From positions 1 to 35,148 of the IMG/VR virus record IMGVR_UViG_3300030389_001817: a DNA stretch of 35,148 nt, one strand, 5' to 3'. This DNA comes from a virus. Under the pieces are notes generated by a model. It searched no databases and had not been told where the DNA came from. It saw only the letters and a list, made by a program, of their open reading frames with translations. The position numbers and the translations under genes are program-made. This document shows, piece by piece, positions 1 to 6,043 of this stretch. Within the stretch, counting starts at the first letter, position 1, and every line of letters begins with the position of its first letter.

Positions 1-123
1 CTTTCTTGACCAAAGATACACCAACGCATCATGAATATAATCAGGATACTCTTGACCATGTGTGTACTTCCTTGCAACCCTGCACCAATCTTTCCAACGT
101 GAAGCATATAAATTGTTAATCAT
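1..123 (-). CDS. Sigma-factor-like protein, N-terminal part (continues at the right end)
   Basis: Read leftward from ATG at 123, this encodes the first ~40 residues (MINNLYASRWKDWCRVARKY...) of a protein that runs off the left edge and continues in frame at 35148-34711. The joined protein is about 160 aa. This part resembles sigma region 2: amphipathic helices ending in DYIHDALVYLWSRK. The ATG has no good ribosome binding site. A TTG at 147, overlapping the stop of the ParB-like gene and preceded by GAAGAGG about 10 bases upstream, is an alternative start that adds 8 residues and would couple the two genes. The extra copy of bases 2-78 is an assembly overlap, not a second gene. Confidence 0.7.
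   Translation of the reverse strand, partial: MINNLYASRWKDWCRVARKYTHGQEYPDYIHDALVYLWSRK
2..78. repeat. Terminal direct repeat, left copy (assembly overlap)
   Basis: These 77 bases are identical to 35072-35148. Base 1 is c where 35071 is t. Alternatively, base 1 aligns with the c at 35070 and one T of a homopolymer is missing. The repeat lies inside the sigma-like gene, whose reading frame continues across the join. An assembly overlap of a circular or circularly permuted genome is the simplest explanation. A true short terminal repeat is less likely. Confidence 0.9.
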
Positions 124-143
124 GTTTTCTAGTTGGCATGACC

Positions 144-1031
144 TCAAGATTCATCGACCTCTTCAAACCAATCAAGTGTTCTAAGAAGTTCAAGAAATGA
201 TTCAACCTCATCATTGGGTACATCAACAGTGATCTGTGTTAGTTGCCCTTGTACAGTAGTCAAATAAGTAAAGCGCATATTGCAAGGTTTAAGACCTCGA
301 ACAATACCAGCGGCGATTAATGGCCTTTTTATAGTTGGTAATGCTTGGTCAGATTGTTTCTTCTTTGCTCTGATCTCACTAGCTTTTTGCTTGATTGCCT
401 TTGCACCTTCATTCACCACTTCAATCTGTTCTTCCTCTGAAAGTTCTGTAATCAACTTCAATGCGTTGGTGGATGCGATGCCTTGCTTGTATGCTTCAAA
501 GGTTTCCTTTGCCCCTTTGTCTTGAATGATTTTAGCTTGCATGATTTCATTTCGATTCACACCTAACTCTTGAGCAACAATCTTCCTTGAATCGTGTGAA
601 GACCCTTTTGCTAAATTTAGCAAAAGGGGTTGACCGTGTGTTCGACCTTTTTCTTTTTGGATTTTTCGACCAAGTTCTTTCTGAACTTCCATCATATCCA
701 AAGCAACAGCAGTCCTTTGCTGTTTGCTCATCTGTCTTCGATCATTGTTTACCTGGATGATAAAAGATCTGACTTCTTCATCATTATTGAATTGCATGTA
801 CCGCACGTGATTATCATCAAGGTTGATACTTAAATCTTGACAGGCTTTAAATCTATTTCGTCCATCTACTAACCAAAGCTTGTCACGGTCTTCATCCTTC
901 CAAATAATCAAAGGTTGAACTGGTCCGTTGGATGCACTTATGGACTGGACAAAGTCAAGCCATGCATCACCTGAGATCATAGGATAGCAATCTGCGTATG
1001 GGTGAATAGATAGGTCTTTATTAAACATCAT
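144..1031 (-). CDS. ParB/sulfiredoxin-fold nuclease-like protein
   Basis: The 295 aa protein carries a ParB N-terminal-like domain. Residues ~10-70 contain the second conserved box as LVDGRNRFKAC (D56, G57, R58, R60), equivalent to the GERRxRA region of ParB proteins that binds CTP or acts as a nuclease in relatives. A probable helix-turn-helix follows near residues 150-170 (IVAQELGVNRNEIMQAKII). The last ~60 residues are unassigned. Phage ParB-like proteins serve in partitioning, transcription control or as nucleases. No ParA partner is present, so partitioning is not demonstrated. The ATG at 1031 overlaps the end of the upstream gene by 11 bases and is preceded by AGGA, which indicates translational coupling within the leftward operon. 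Confidence 0.75.
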   Translation of the reverse strand: MMFNKDLSIHPYADCYPMISGDAWLDFVQSISASNGPVQPLIIWKDEDRDKLWLVDGRNRFKACQDLSINLDDNHVRYMQFNNDEEVRSFIIQVNNDRRQMSKQQRTAVALDMMEVQKELGRKIQKEKGRTHGQPLLLNLAKGSSHDSRKIVAQELGVNRNEIMQAKIIQDKGAKETFEAYKQGIASTNALKLITELSEEEQIEVVNEGAKAIKQKASEIRAKKKQSDQALPTIKRPLIAAGIVRGLKPCNMRFTYLTTVQGQLTQITVDVPNDEVESFLELLRTLDWFEEVDES

Positions 1032-2076
1032 TAAAACGTCCTAAATCTTTTTGAAGTTGAATATTCTGAATTAGTTTAGTTCTTACGTTTAAATCATATT
1101 CTGACAATCCAACTCTCTGATATGCTTGCAACAATTGAAAAAGGTCAAAGTCTGGATTCTTAAATGCAAACATGTCATTAAAAAAGTAATGACTCACTGA
1201 AACCACTTCACCACACCATTCTATAAGCCTAGTTTTTCGGTATCCATCAAAATCAAGTTGAACATTTGATTTAACTAAAACTTGATTCAATTGACGTTTG
1301 GCTTTAGTAAAATCTATGTCTAAATATTGATAGTTTTCAATTTTGTTTTCTCCACTCAATAAGTTTCTTATAAATGCATAAGCGGGTGGATATTTAATAA
1401 AGACTTCTTTCATGGTTGAAACCAATGATAAGCCTTGAGAGCGCAAAAAGTTTAAGGCCATTGTTTCCACATTTCGAGCATTAGCAAATTCTTGAAACAA
1501 AACAGGATGAATAGAATCAACGCCTAAATCTTTTTTTAATTTTTCAAATCTTTGAGGACCGTCACAAGTGACACCAACCTTGAAAGCATTACCAAAAGGC
1601 ACAATATAAACATGATCAGAATCACGTCTGACGTTTGGCAAAGCGGCCAATCTAAATCTTTGTAAATCTGTACTTTGATCATCATAAAAAAGAGGCATCA
1701 TAAAACCAGCTTGTTTGTGATGGTCTTCAAGTTCTCCTCTTGATGTTCCAAGAGGAGTGTGACCACAATCTCTTTTGCTTGATTCCCAAAAGGCTGCACG
1801 TAAAAGATTACGTGACAATGTGGTGATTTTAGAACATTTATTTATTACGGCGTTTAATTGATGTGAAGCGTATTTTAAACATTCATCTTTGTTTTCACTT
1901 GGATGTTGATTGTATTCATGTCTAGTGGATTTTAAAAGTACATCTCCCATTTCTCGAATACATCGCATAGTTTTTCTTTGACTCGCTTTGATACGTTCGC
2001 CAAGAAGTTGGATTTGTGAAATAGTTGATTCAATGTTTAAATCTTGGGTTGCTTCATACATGTATGTTGTTTGCAT
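1021..2076 (-). CDS. GIY-YIG/T5orf172-like protein
   Basis: This 351 aa protein has a central segment (residues ~155-235) resembling the T5orf172/MUG113 branch of the GIY-YIG fold: HVYIVPFGNAFKVGVT, then GPQRFEKL, then an ARNVETMAL helix with a possible catalytic Glu (E204), then EVFIKYP. The flanking ~150 N-terminal and ~110 C-terminal residues are unassigned. The start at 2076 is chosen because AAGGAGAAC lies 4 bases upstream. An ATG 15 codons earlier lacks such a site. Relatives are DNA-binding proteins or putative nucleases, but activity is not shown. The coding sequence looks more AT-rich than the neighbours, which suggests separate acquisition. It sits between the small-terminase-like and ParB-like genes. 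Confidence 0.65.
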   Translation of the reverse strand: MQTTYMYEATQDLNIESTISQIQLLGERIKASQRKTMRCIREMGDVLLKSTRHEYNQHPSENKDECLKYASHQLNAVINKCSKITTLSRNLLRAAFWESSKRDCGHTPLGTSRGELEDHHKQAGFMMPLFYDDQSTDLQRFRLAALPNVRRDSDHVYIVPFGNAFKVGVTCDGPQRFEKLKKDLGVDSIHPVLFQEFANARNVETMALNFLRSQGLSLVSTMKEVFIKYPPAYAFIRNLLSGENKIENYQYLDIDFTKAKRQLNQVLVKSNVQLDFDGYRKTRLIEWCGEVVSVSHYFFNDMFAFKNPDFDLFQLLQAYQRVGLSEYDLNVRTKLIQNIQLQKDLGRFNDV

Positions 2077-2101
2077 GTCGTTCTCCTTACATGAATAAAA
2101 T

Positions 2102-2563
2102 TTATTTATCTTGATTAACATTAGGACGTTCTACATTTAAAAGATGGTCAGTTTGTTGAATCATTGCTTTGATTTCATCCAAACCTTCTGACCTCGAAAC
2201 GTGCATATCAATATGGTCTTTCTTGGTCCATGTTTTTGGGAATCTTCTTTCAAGGATCCACGCAGCTGCACGCCAGTCTTCTGACTGTGCAAGCTTGTTC
2301 AGTAACTTGGCTTCACTGATTCCAATGGCTTCTTCAACTAGTTGGTCAAACTCTTCATGTTCTTTACGCCACCGGTGAAAAGTGGCTTCACTAATTCCCT
2401 CTGCAAGTGCAGACGCTCTGAATGTATTGCCGTTGGATATGTGTGTACAGATGTTGTGTACACGGATTTGATTATACTTACACGCGCGTGTTGTTTTGCT
2501 CTTATCTTTATCAATAAGAACAGCTTCACGTGCTGCAAGTCCTTTTAAATCTTCATCATTCAT
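2102..2563 (-). CDS. Small terminase-like HTH protein
   Basis: The predicted 153 aa protein has a helix-turn-helix near residues 50-70 (ALAEGISEATFHRWRK), then a long helical region (FDQLVEEAIGISEAKLLNKL), then the DWRAAAWILERRFPKTW motif. That motif is typical of phage small terminase subunits and homeodomain-like phage DNA-binding proteins. These proteins recognise the packaging site and load the large subunit. The ATG at 2563 follows a purine-rich AAGGGAAGAAG tract and overlaps the preceding coiled-coil gene. It lies four genes ahead of the large terminase on the circle rather than next to it, which is unusual. The sigma-like gene directly before the large terminase is a rival candidate for the role. 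Confidence 0.7.
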   Translation of the reverse strand: MNDEDLKGLAAREAVLIDKDKSKTTRACKYNQIRVHNICTHISNGNTFRASALAEGISEATFHRWRKEHEEFDQLVEEAIGISEAKLLNKLAQSEDWRAAAWILERRFPKTWTKKDHIDMHVSRSEGLDEIKAMIQQTDHLLNVERPNVNQDK

Positions 2564-2774
2564 CTTCTTCTTCCCTTGGGTCTGATTCAATGATTTCATC
2601 AATCTTGGCTTGCAGTTCCCATATTTGACGGCGTGCCACTTGTTGAATTTGTTCCAATGCCGTTGGATTACTTCGAATCAATTCCTTTGACACTTCAAGC
2701 GCTAGGTCAATCTCTTTGATTTGCAATTCAAGTTCTTGGATGAGTTCAAGGTCTAAGTCATTGATGGTTGTCAT
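2556..2774 (-). CDS. Small acidic coiled-coil protein
   Basis: This predicted 72 aa protein is not recognised. It is highly charged and helical (LELIQELELQIKEIDLALEV, then QARRQIWELQAKIDEI-like heptads), with an acidic tail ESDPREEEDE. The ATG at 2774 is preceded by GAAGGAAACC. It overlaps both the SSB gene upstream and the small-terminase-like gene downstream, so it is translationally coupled to both. A structural or adaptor role in the replication/packaging cluster is possible but nothing in the sequence proves it. Confidence 0.6.
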   Translation of the reverse strand: MTTINDLDLELIQELELQIKEIDLALEVSKELIRSNPTALEQIQQVARRQIWELQAKIDEIIESDPREEEDE

Positions 2775-3081
2775 TGGTTTCCTTCTTTCCATCCAAGATC
2801 AAAACTTTATTCACTATTAAATCCCAATATTCTTTTTCTTCATATTTGTTGGATTGCATAGCACCTTCAATAAAAACCTTTGTTCCTTTTTGAACATTTC
2901 TTTCAATATACAATGCTGTATTGTTGAATGCTTTGCATCTGAACCACTGTGTGTGATCTTCACCTTTTCTTTTGCTAGAAACAGCAACAGAGAACGCCAC
3001 CAAGCTTGAACCCATAGATGTGTCTTTGCTTTCAGGATCTTTTCCAACATTGCCAATAATGTGAATTTTATTTAGACTCAT
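2758..3081 (-). CDS. ssb: Single-stranded DNA-binding protein
   Basis: The 107 aa protein is a single OB-fold of the bacterial SSB type: MSLNKIHIIGNVGKDPE at the N-terminus, LVAFSVAVSSKR, the TQWFRCKAFNNTA core with the conserved W/F pair, and KGTKVFIEGAMQ. The acidic C-terminal tail ending in DDDIPF, which in bacterial SSBs recruits partner proteins, is absent. The protein ends KKETNDNHQ, so partner recruitment probably differs. It would coat single-stranded DNA during replication and recombination, working with the RecT-like protein. The start at 3081 lies inside the end of the RHH gene and has AAGG just upstream. Confidence 0.9.
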   Translation of the reverse strand: MSLNKIHIIGNVGKDPESKDTSMGSSLVAFSVAVSSKRKGEDHTQWFRCKAFNNTALYIERNVQKGTKVFIEGAMQSNKYEEKEYWDLIVNKVLILDGKKETNDNHQ

Positions 3082-3232
3082 GTGCCTTGTCTTTCTTTTG
3101 TCTGTCTTTGATTCCTTGATCAAGCATTTCACGCATCACATATGAACGTGGTTTATTCTCACGTTTTGCAATTTCATCAAGTGCATCAGACATGACCAAG
3201 GGAACATTTAACATAATAGGTTTCATATACAT
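3068..3232 (-). CDS. Ribbon-helix-helix transcription regulator
   Basis: This 54 aa protein fits the ribbon-helix-helix (Arc/CopG) fold: a short N-terminal beta strand KPIMLNVPLV, helix SDALDEIAKRE, turn, then helix SYVMREMLDQGIKDR. Such proteins bind DNA as dimers through the strand, often at tandem direct repeats. The ATG at 3232 follows AAAGGATTAGGT; longer versions reach into AT-rich promoter DNA. It is the first gene of the leftward operon, and the promoter region just upstream holds tandem AAGTCAAG repeats 11 bp apart plus a perfect inverted repeat. Autoregulation of that operon and of the divergent gene at 3342 is inferred. Confidence 0.8.
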   Translation of the reverse strand: MYMKPIMLNVPLVMSDALDEIAKRENKPRSYVMREMLDQGIKDRQKKDKAHESK

Positions 3233-3261
3233 ACCTAATCCTTTAATATATATATATATGT

Positions 3262-3307
3262 ATAATACTTTAAAATCAATTGAAGTCAAGAACAAGTCAA
3301 GTATTAT
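3262..3307. promoter_or_regulatory. Overlapping divergent promoters with operator repeats
   Basis: Perfect 9 bp inverted repeats ATAATACTT (3262-3270) and AAGTATTAT (3299-3307) each contain a -10-like TATTAT facing outward. Leftward: TTGACT (3289-3284 read on the minus strand), 16 bp, TATTAT (3267-3262). Rightward: TTGAAG (3280-3285), 16 bp, TATTAT (3302-3307). The -35 boxes overlap by two bases. Direct repeats AAGTCAAG at 3283-3290 and 3294-3301, one helical turn apart, cover the same space and are plausible sites for the RHH protein. An AT dinucleotide tract (about 3246-3259) lies in the leftward leader. Confidence 0.6.
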
Positions 3308-3341
3308 GTGTTTAATCACTTTTCATGCATTGGAGTTTACA

Positions 3342-3623
3342 ATGAACATCAACTTTGATTCAATTTGGCACATCATGGGCTTGCTTGGAACTGTTGGATC
3401 TTTGATCTTTTATACAGCTCGAACACTTGGCAAAACTATGGAACAGATTCAACGCATTCAAGAAGCCATGTCACTACTACAAAAGAATCTTGAAGAACAA
3501 CACAAGACATGCAGAGAAGGCAGGATTGAAATTTGGACTGAGTTTAATAAAATGCGTGAAAGAGTTGCAAAAGTTGAGACTATGCAAGATCATCAAGTTC
3601 AAGTGAGTTTGAATCAAAAGTGA
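3342..3623 (+). CDS. Small membrane-anchored coiled-coil protein
   Basis: The 93 aa protein is not recognised. One hydrophobic segment near the N-terminus (IWHIMGLLGTVGSLIFYTAR, residues ~8-27) is followed by a long heptad-like helix (LGKTMEQIQRIQEAMSLLQK onward) and a polar tail. The ATG at 3342 has TGGAG 7 bases upstream, better than the upstream alternatives. It is the only gene in its transcription unit, between a divergent promoter at 3262-3307 and a terminator at 3788-3828, and it is flanked by leftward genes. That arrangement is typical of independently expressed accessory phage genes. Superinfection exclusion, a holin-like role or membrane anchoring of replication are all possible and unproven. 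Confidence 0.65.
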   Translation: MNINFDSIWHIMGLLGTVGSLIFYTARTLGKTMEQIQRIQEAMSLLQKNLEEQHKTCREGRIEIWTEFNKMRERVAKVETMQDHQVQVSLNQK

Positions 3624-3787
3624 TGATAATGTACTTGATAAGTGTTTCCAATTTGTGTACATTGTCCATGACCTTCTGCTTTCTCAATCTACTTATTCGC
3701 GTTCGCCAAAATTTGAATTGGGTAGATTGATTGGTTACATGTAGTGCCTTGCATGTTAGTGGGTTTCAAGTCATAGTAAGATTGCAG
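3624..3787 (+). ncRNA. Structured 3' untranslated region or small RNA candidate
   Basis: No protein gene fits this stretch. It holds successive inverted repeats: AATGTAC (3628-3634) with GTACATT (3656-3662), perfect TCAATCTAC (3684-3692) with GTAGATTGA (3722-3730), and a shorter ACATG...CATGT around 3736-3754. The terminator hairpin at 3788 follows. On the plus strand this would be a folded leader-like segment between the membrane-protein gene and its terminator. A known RNA family was not recognised, and a tRNA fold was tested by eye and failed. Confidence 0.3.
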
Positions 3788-3828
3788 CGGTGTGGTGTTC
3801 TCCCAGCGTCCACACCGTTGTTTTCTTT
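3788..3828 (+). terminator. Rho-independent terminator
   Basis: CGGTGTGG (3788-3795) pairs perfectly with CCACACCG (3810-3817) around a 14-base loop and is followed by TTGTTTTCTTT. It ends the rightward transcript of the 3342 gene. On the minus strand the hairpin is not followed by a T run, so leftward transcription from the helicase-loader gene may read through towards 3232. Confidence 0.7.
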
Positions 3829-4819
3829 ATATCCACATTTCATCATTGGCACGTCTGTCTTCACCTGTCATTTTGAAAACAAAGCCTTTACACATTGAAC
3901 TGATGCGTGAAACTGACCGCATATCAAGAAACTGTGACTTCATTTGCTTTGGTGTCAGATTGGATGCAAAAAGGACTTGAACCCCGGCGGCATGAATCGC
4001 ATGAATCAACTCATTGGTTGTTTGTCTACTCCATTCATTCTGCCTGAAAAATCCAAGTTCATCAAATAGTACCACTTGAACACCATCAAGCCATGAATAC
4101 CGTGGATCAACTGTTTCACTGTTTCTGTCAAATGACTTCTTGATGTCCTCCAACAGTTGTTGATGTGACACATACCTGACTTTCTTTCCTGAGAAAATCA
4201 ATTCACGTGCAATTGCACAGAGCAAATGCGTTTTTCCATTGCCCGTGTTTCCATAGATGATGCCACCTTGTTGATTGCCTTGAACAAAGTTTAATGCCAA
4301 GTATTCAAGACCGGGTTCAAATTCATAGTTATCAACATGTTTGCCAATGGCATCTGCAGTCAATCCACTGTTCTTGAAGTCTAAAAGGTATTTGTTGGTC
4401 AATCCACAATACTTGCAAGGAACACCAAAGGTATATGAATGTTGAATAGGCAACCACATTCCATCATCATCAATGATCAGGTTGGATGGACGCTTTGATA
4501 CATCCTCAAACTCTTTACCATCTGTTTTCATCATCACAGGTTGGTATTCAACCAAGTCATCCAAAAGACGTGTTTCTTGTCTTGTGTGTATGCCTGAATG
4601 TGAAGCGGTGCAACCGTCATATTGACATGATTCAAGAAGATTGACGTTGATTTGTGGAACACCGTTTATGACTTCCTTAGTCAAGAGGTTGGATTGTTCG
4701 AGGTTTCTATGATGCACAATATTTGGTTCTTTGACATCTGTTTTAATTGCAGTTGCTTTTAAGGACTTTGACCATGCATCAAGATTGAAGTCTTTGAATG
4801 CGTCTTTGATTGATTTCAT
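3827..4819 (-). CDS. DnaC/IstB-like helicase loader ATPase
   Basis: This 330 aa protein has an AAA+ core at residues ~180-330: Walker A GNTGNGKT (190-197), Walker B VVLFDE (249-254), sensor SN (286-287) and a downstream RSVSR arginine cluster (301-305) typical of DnaC-type loaders. The N-terminal half contains possible zinc ligands, CQYDGC...H...H (65-78) and CKYC (135-138), which could pair. The ATG at 4819 sits 5 bases after AAGGAGAA; an ATG six codons earlier overlaps that ribosome site. It lies 27 bases downstream of the initiator, the same order as lambda O-P. It most likely loads the host replicative helicase at the iteron origin, since no phage helicase or polymerase is present. Confidence 0.85.
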   Translation of the reverse strand: MKSIKDAFKDFNLDAWSKSLKATAIKTDVKEPNIVHHRNLEQSNLLTKEVINGVPQINVNLLESCQYDGCTASHSGIHTRQETRLLDDLVEYQPVMMKTDGKEFEDVSKRPSNLIIDDDGMWLPIQHSYTFGVPCKYCGLTNKYLLDFKNSGLTADAIGKHVDNYEFEPGLEYLALNFVQGNQQGGIIYGNTGNGKTHLLCAIARELIFSGKKVRYVSHQQLLEDIKKSFDRNSETVDPRYSWLDGVQVVLFDELGFFRQNEWSRQTTNELIHAIHAAGVQVLFASNLTPKQMKSQFLDMRSVSRISSMCKGFVFKMTGEDRRANDEMWI

Positions 4820-4846
4820 GTTGTTCTCCTTTGACATGAATGTGTT

Positions 4847-5494
4847 TTAGTTGTTGGACCATATTGGTACACAGAGTTGTGGAAAAAGCAAACGTTGCCT
4901 TTCACTGTGTGGAAGATTTGGATGGCTTTGAATATATAGTTCTGTTCTTCTTCTAATCACAGGATCCTCTATGCTAGAAGGAAATAACCAAAATTCATCT
5001 TTCCCCTCAATGCTATTTTGATCCACTTCCAAGTTACCATGTGGTTCAGGTTCTTCCATATTGTTAGTAACTGTATTTATATTGTTACTTATTGTATGGG
5101 TATCAGTTTTGATACCATCAAGGGTATCAGATTTGATACTGTGGGGGTTCATGTTTAATACCGTGGGGGTATCAGTTTTGATACGGTTCAATTTTGATAC
5201 GGTATCAGATTTGATACTCACCTTTTCAAGTTTGATGGTTGTAAAAGCTGCTGTTGATTTGGTGCGTTCAATGTGCCTTGATGTTCGAGTGATCCAACCT
5301 TTCTTGACTAGGTTGGCAACAGTGCGTTTGATGGTTGGTCTTGTACTGTTTGTCAGATCAATCAATTGGTTGACACTAACTTGACCACTGAATGTTGACC
5401 AATCAACACGCATCAAGATTGCGAGCATTACCAGTTTCTCCATTGGCTTCAAGTCTGACATCATAATTGATTGTCTGAGTTCATATTCTTTCAT
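4847..5494 (-). CDS. Winged-helix replication initiator (O-like)
   Basis: The 215 aa protein begins with a winged-helix domain (residues ~10-75: LKPMEKLVMLAILMRVDW, then VSVNQLIDLTNSTRPTIKRT, then LVKKGWITRTSR), as in phage O-type and plasmid initiators. Residues ~93-132 contain four SIKSDT/IKTDT-type repeats that are the translation of DNA iterons lying inside the gene. The acidic middle (EEPEPHGNLEVDQN) is probably a linker, and the C-terminal part may contact the loader. The ATG at 5494 is 5 bases after AAAGGAGAAC. A longer reading starting at 5608 would cross the promoter. It initiates replication by binding the iterons and recruiting the DnaC-like protein encoded next. Confidence 0.8.
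   Translation of the reverse strand: MKEYELRQSIMMSDLKPMEKLVMLAILMRVDWSTFSGQVSVNQLIDLTNSTRPTIKRTVANLVKKGWITRTSRHIERTKSTAAFTTIKLEKVSIKSDTVSKLNRIKTDTPTVLNMNPHSIKSDTLDGIKTDTHTISNNINTVTNNMEEPEPHGNLEVDQNSIEGKDEFWLFPSSIEDPVIRRRTELYIQSHPNLPHSERQRLLFPQLCVPIWSNN
5059..5097. other. AT-rich tract next to the iterons (possible unwinding element)
   Basis: This stretch inside the initiator gene is almost entirely A and T (ATTGTTAGTAACTGTATTTA and onward) and directly abuts the iteron cluster at 5100. It encodes the Asn/Thr-rich SNNINTVTNN segment. An adjacent AT-rich tract is the usual place where iteron origins melt. The role is inferred from position and composition only. Confidence 0.45.
5100..5217. repeat. 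Iteron cluster, probable replication origin
   Basis: Four 16 bp copies of GTATCA-N4-TGATAC lie at 5100-5115, 5124-5139, 5169-5184 and 5202-5217, with centres GTTT or GATT. Degenerate copies occur at 5147-5161 and 5185-5200. Each exact copy is itself a 6+6 palindrome. Start-to-start spacings are about 24, 23, 22, 16 and 17 bases. They sit within the initiator gene, as the lambda origin sits within O, and encode its IKSDT/IKTDT repeats. The position in the initiator gene and the neighbouring AT-rich tract support an origin. Operator function is the main alternative. Confidence 0.8.
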
Positions 5495-5518
5495 GTGTTC
5501 TCCTTTCTGCATAGTTGT

Positions 5519-5608
5519 CTTATATAATGATTCAAAACTAAATTCAATAAAAACTAACAAAAAAGTTATTTTACTATTGACATAAATGTTAGTTTCTGTT
5601 TTTATCAA
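5519..5608. promoter_or_regulatory. Divergent promoter region with inverted-repeat operator
   Basis: The 137 bp between the initiator (start 5494) and the HTH gene (start 5632) holds two candidate promoters. Leftward is TTGAAT (5547-5542), 17 bp, TATAAG (5524-5519). Rightward is TTGACA (5577-5582), 17 bp, TTTTAT (5600-5605) preceded by an extended TG. A perfect 9 bp inverted repeat, AAACTAACA (5551-5559) and TGTTAGTTT (5587-5595), places one arm beside the leftward -35 and the other inside the rightward spacer. This is a likely operator for the adjacent HTH protein. Confidence 0.6.
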
Positions 5609-5631
5609 TTCATCAAATGAAAGGAGAACAC

Positions 5632-5835
5632 ATGAAAGACCAAATCATTAAAGACCTAAAATCCAAGTCAATGAACTTGAAAACATTGGCATCTGATATG
5701 GGTTGCAGCTATGAGCATCTTTTGTATGTCTTGAATGGACACCGTCCAATGTCATACAAGGTTGCTGTTGCCTTGCGTGATTCACTCAACAAACTAACCT
5801 CTAACACTTACCACTTGACTGACTTTGGATTTTAA
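5632..5835 (+). CDS. Small helix-turn-helix (Cro/repressor-like) protein
   Basis: This 67 aa protein has a lambda-repressor-like HTH: MNLKTLASDMGCSYEHLLYVLNG, in which LKTLASDMG is the first helix and CSYEHLLYVL the recognition helix, followed by SYKVAVALRDSL. It lacks a C-terminal dimerisation or cleavage domain, so it is Cro-sized rather than a CI-type repressor. The ATG at 5632 follows AAAGGAGAACAC. It is the first rightward gene after the divergent promoters and probably binds the inverted repeat there to balance initiator expression. Whether the phage forms lysogens cannot be decided from this gene alone. Confidence 0.75.
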   Translation: MKDQIIKDLKSKSMNLKTLASDMGCSYEHLLYVLNGHRPMSYKVAVALRDSLNKLTSNTYHLTDFGF

Positions 5836-5845
5836 GGAGAACACA

Positions 5846-6043
5846 ATGAACTACAATCAACGCCTACAACGCACCAAGCAAACTGAACTTTTTGCATTCT
5901 TAATTTTGATCATCTTTGCATGTTGCTTGATGCTTAAGTTTCAATCTGACTGCAGAGAACTCAGAGGAGATGAAACAATTGTCAAATCTCCAAACCCTCA
6001 AATTCTTAAGGCCGTTTCTGACTTACGTGCCATCAATCAATAA
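5846..6043 (+). CDS. Small single-pass membrane protein
   Basis: The 65 aa protein is not recognised. A short basic N-terminus (MNYNQRLQRTKQ) precedes one clear membrane segment, LFAFLILIIFACCLMLKF (residues ~16-33), followed by a ~30-residue polar tail expected outside the cytoplasm by the positive-inside rule. The ATG at 5846 follows AAGGAGAACACA, and the gene begins 10 bases after the HTH gene stop. Its place in the early rightward operon, ahead of the RecT-like gene, suggests a host-interaction role. This is inference only. Confidence 0.6.
   Translation: MNYNQRLQRTKQTELFAFLILIIFACCLMLKFQSDCRELRGDETIVKSPNPQILKAVSDLRAINQ

Noticed and set aside
3244-3260. AT dinucleotide tract as a separate functional repeat
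   Set aside because: It is short and lies in the RHH leader next to the promoter. It is more simply explained as AT-rich promoter DNA.
3720-3795. Possible tRNA (GGTTA and TTTCAAGTC resemble D-loop and T-loop bases)
   Set aside because: No T-stem or acceptor stem pairs around these bases, so no cloverleaf can be drawn.
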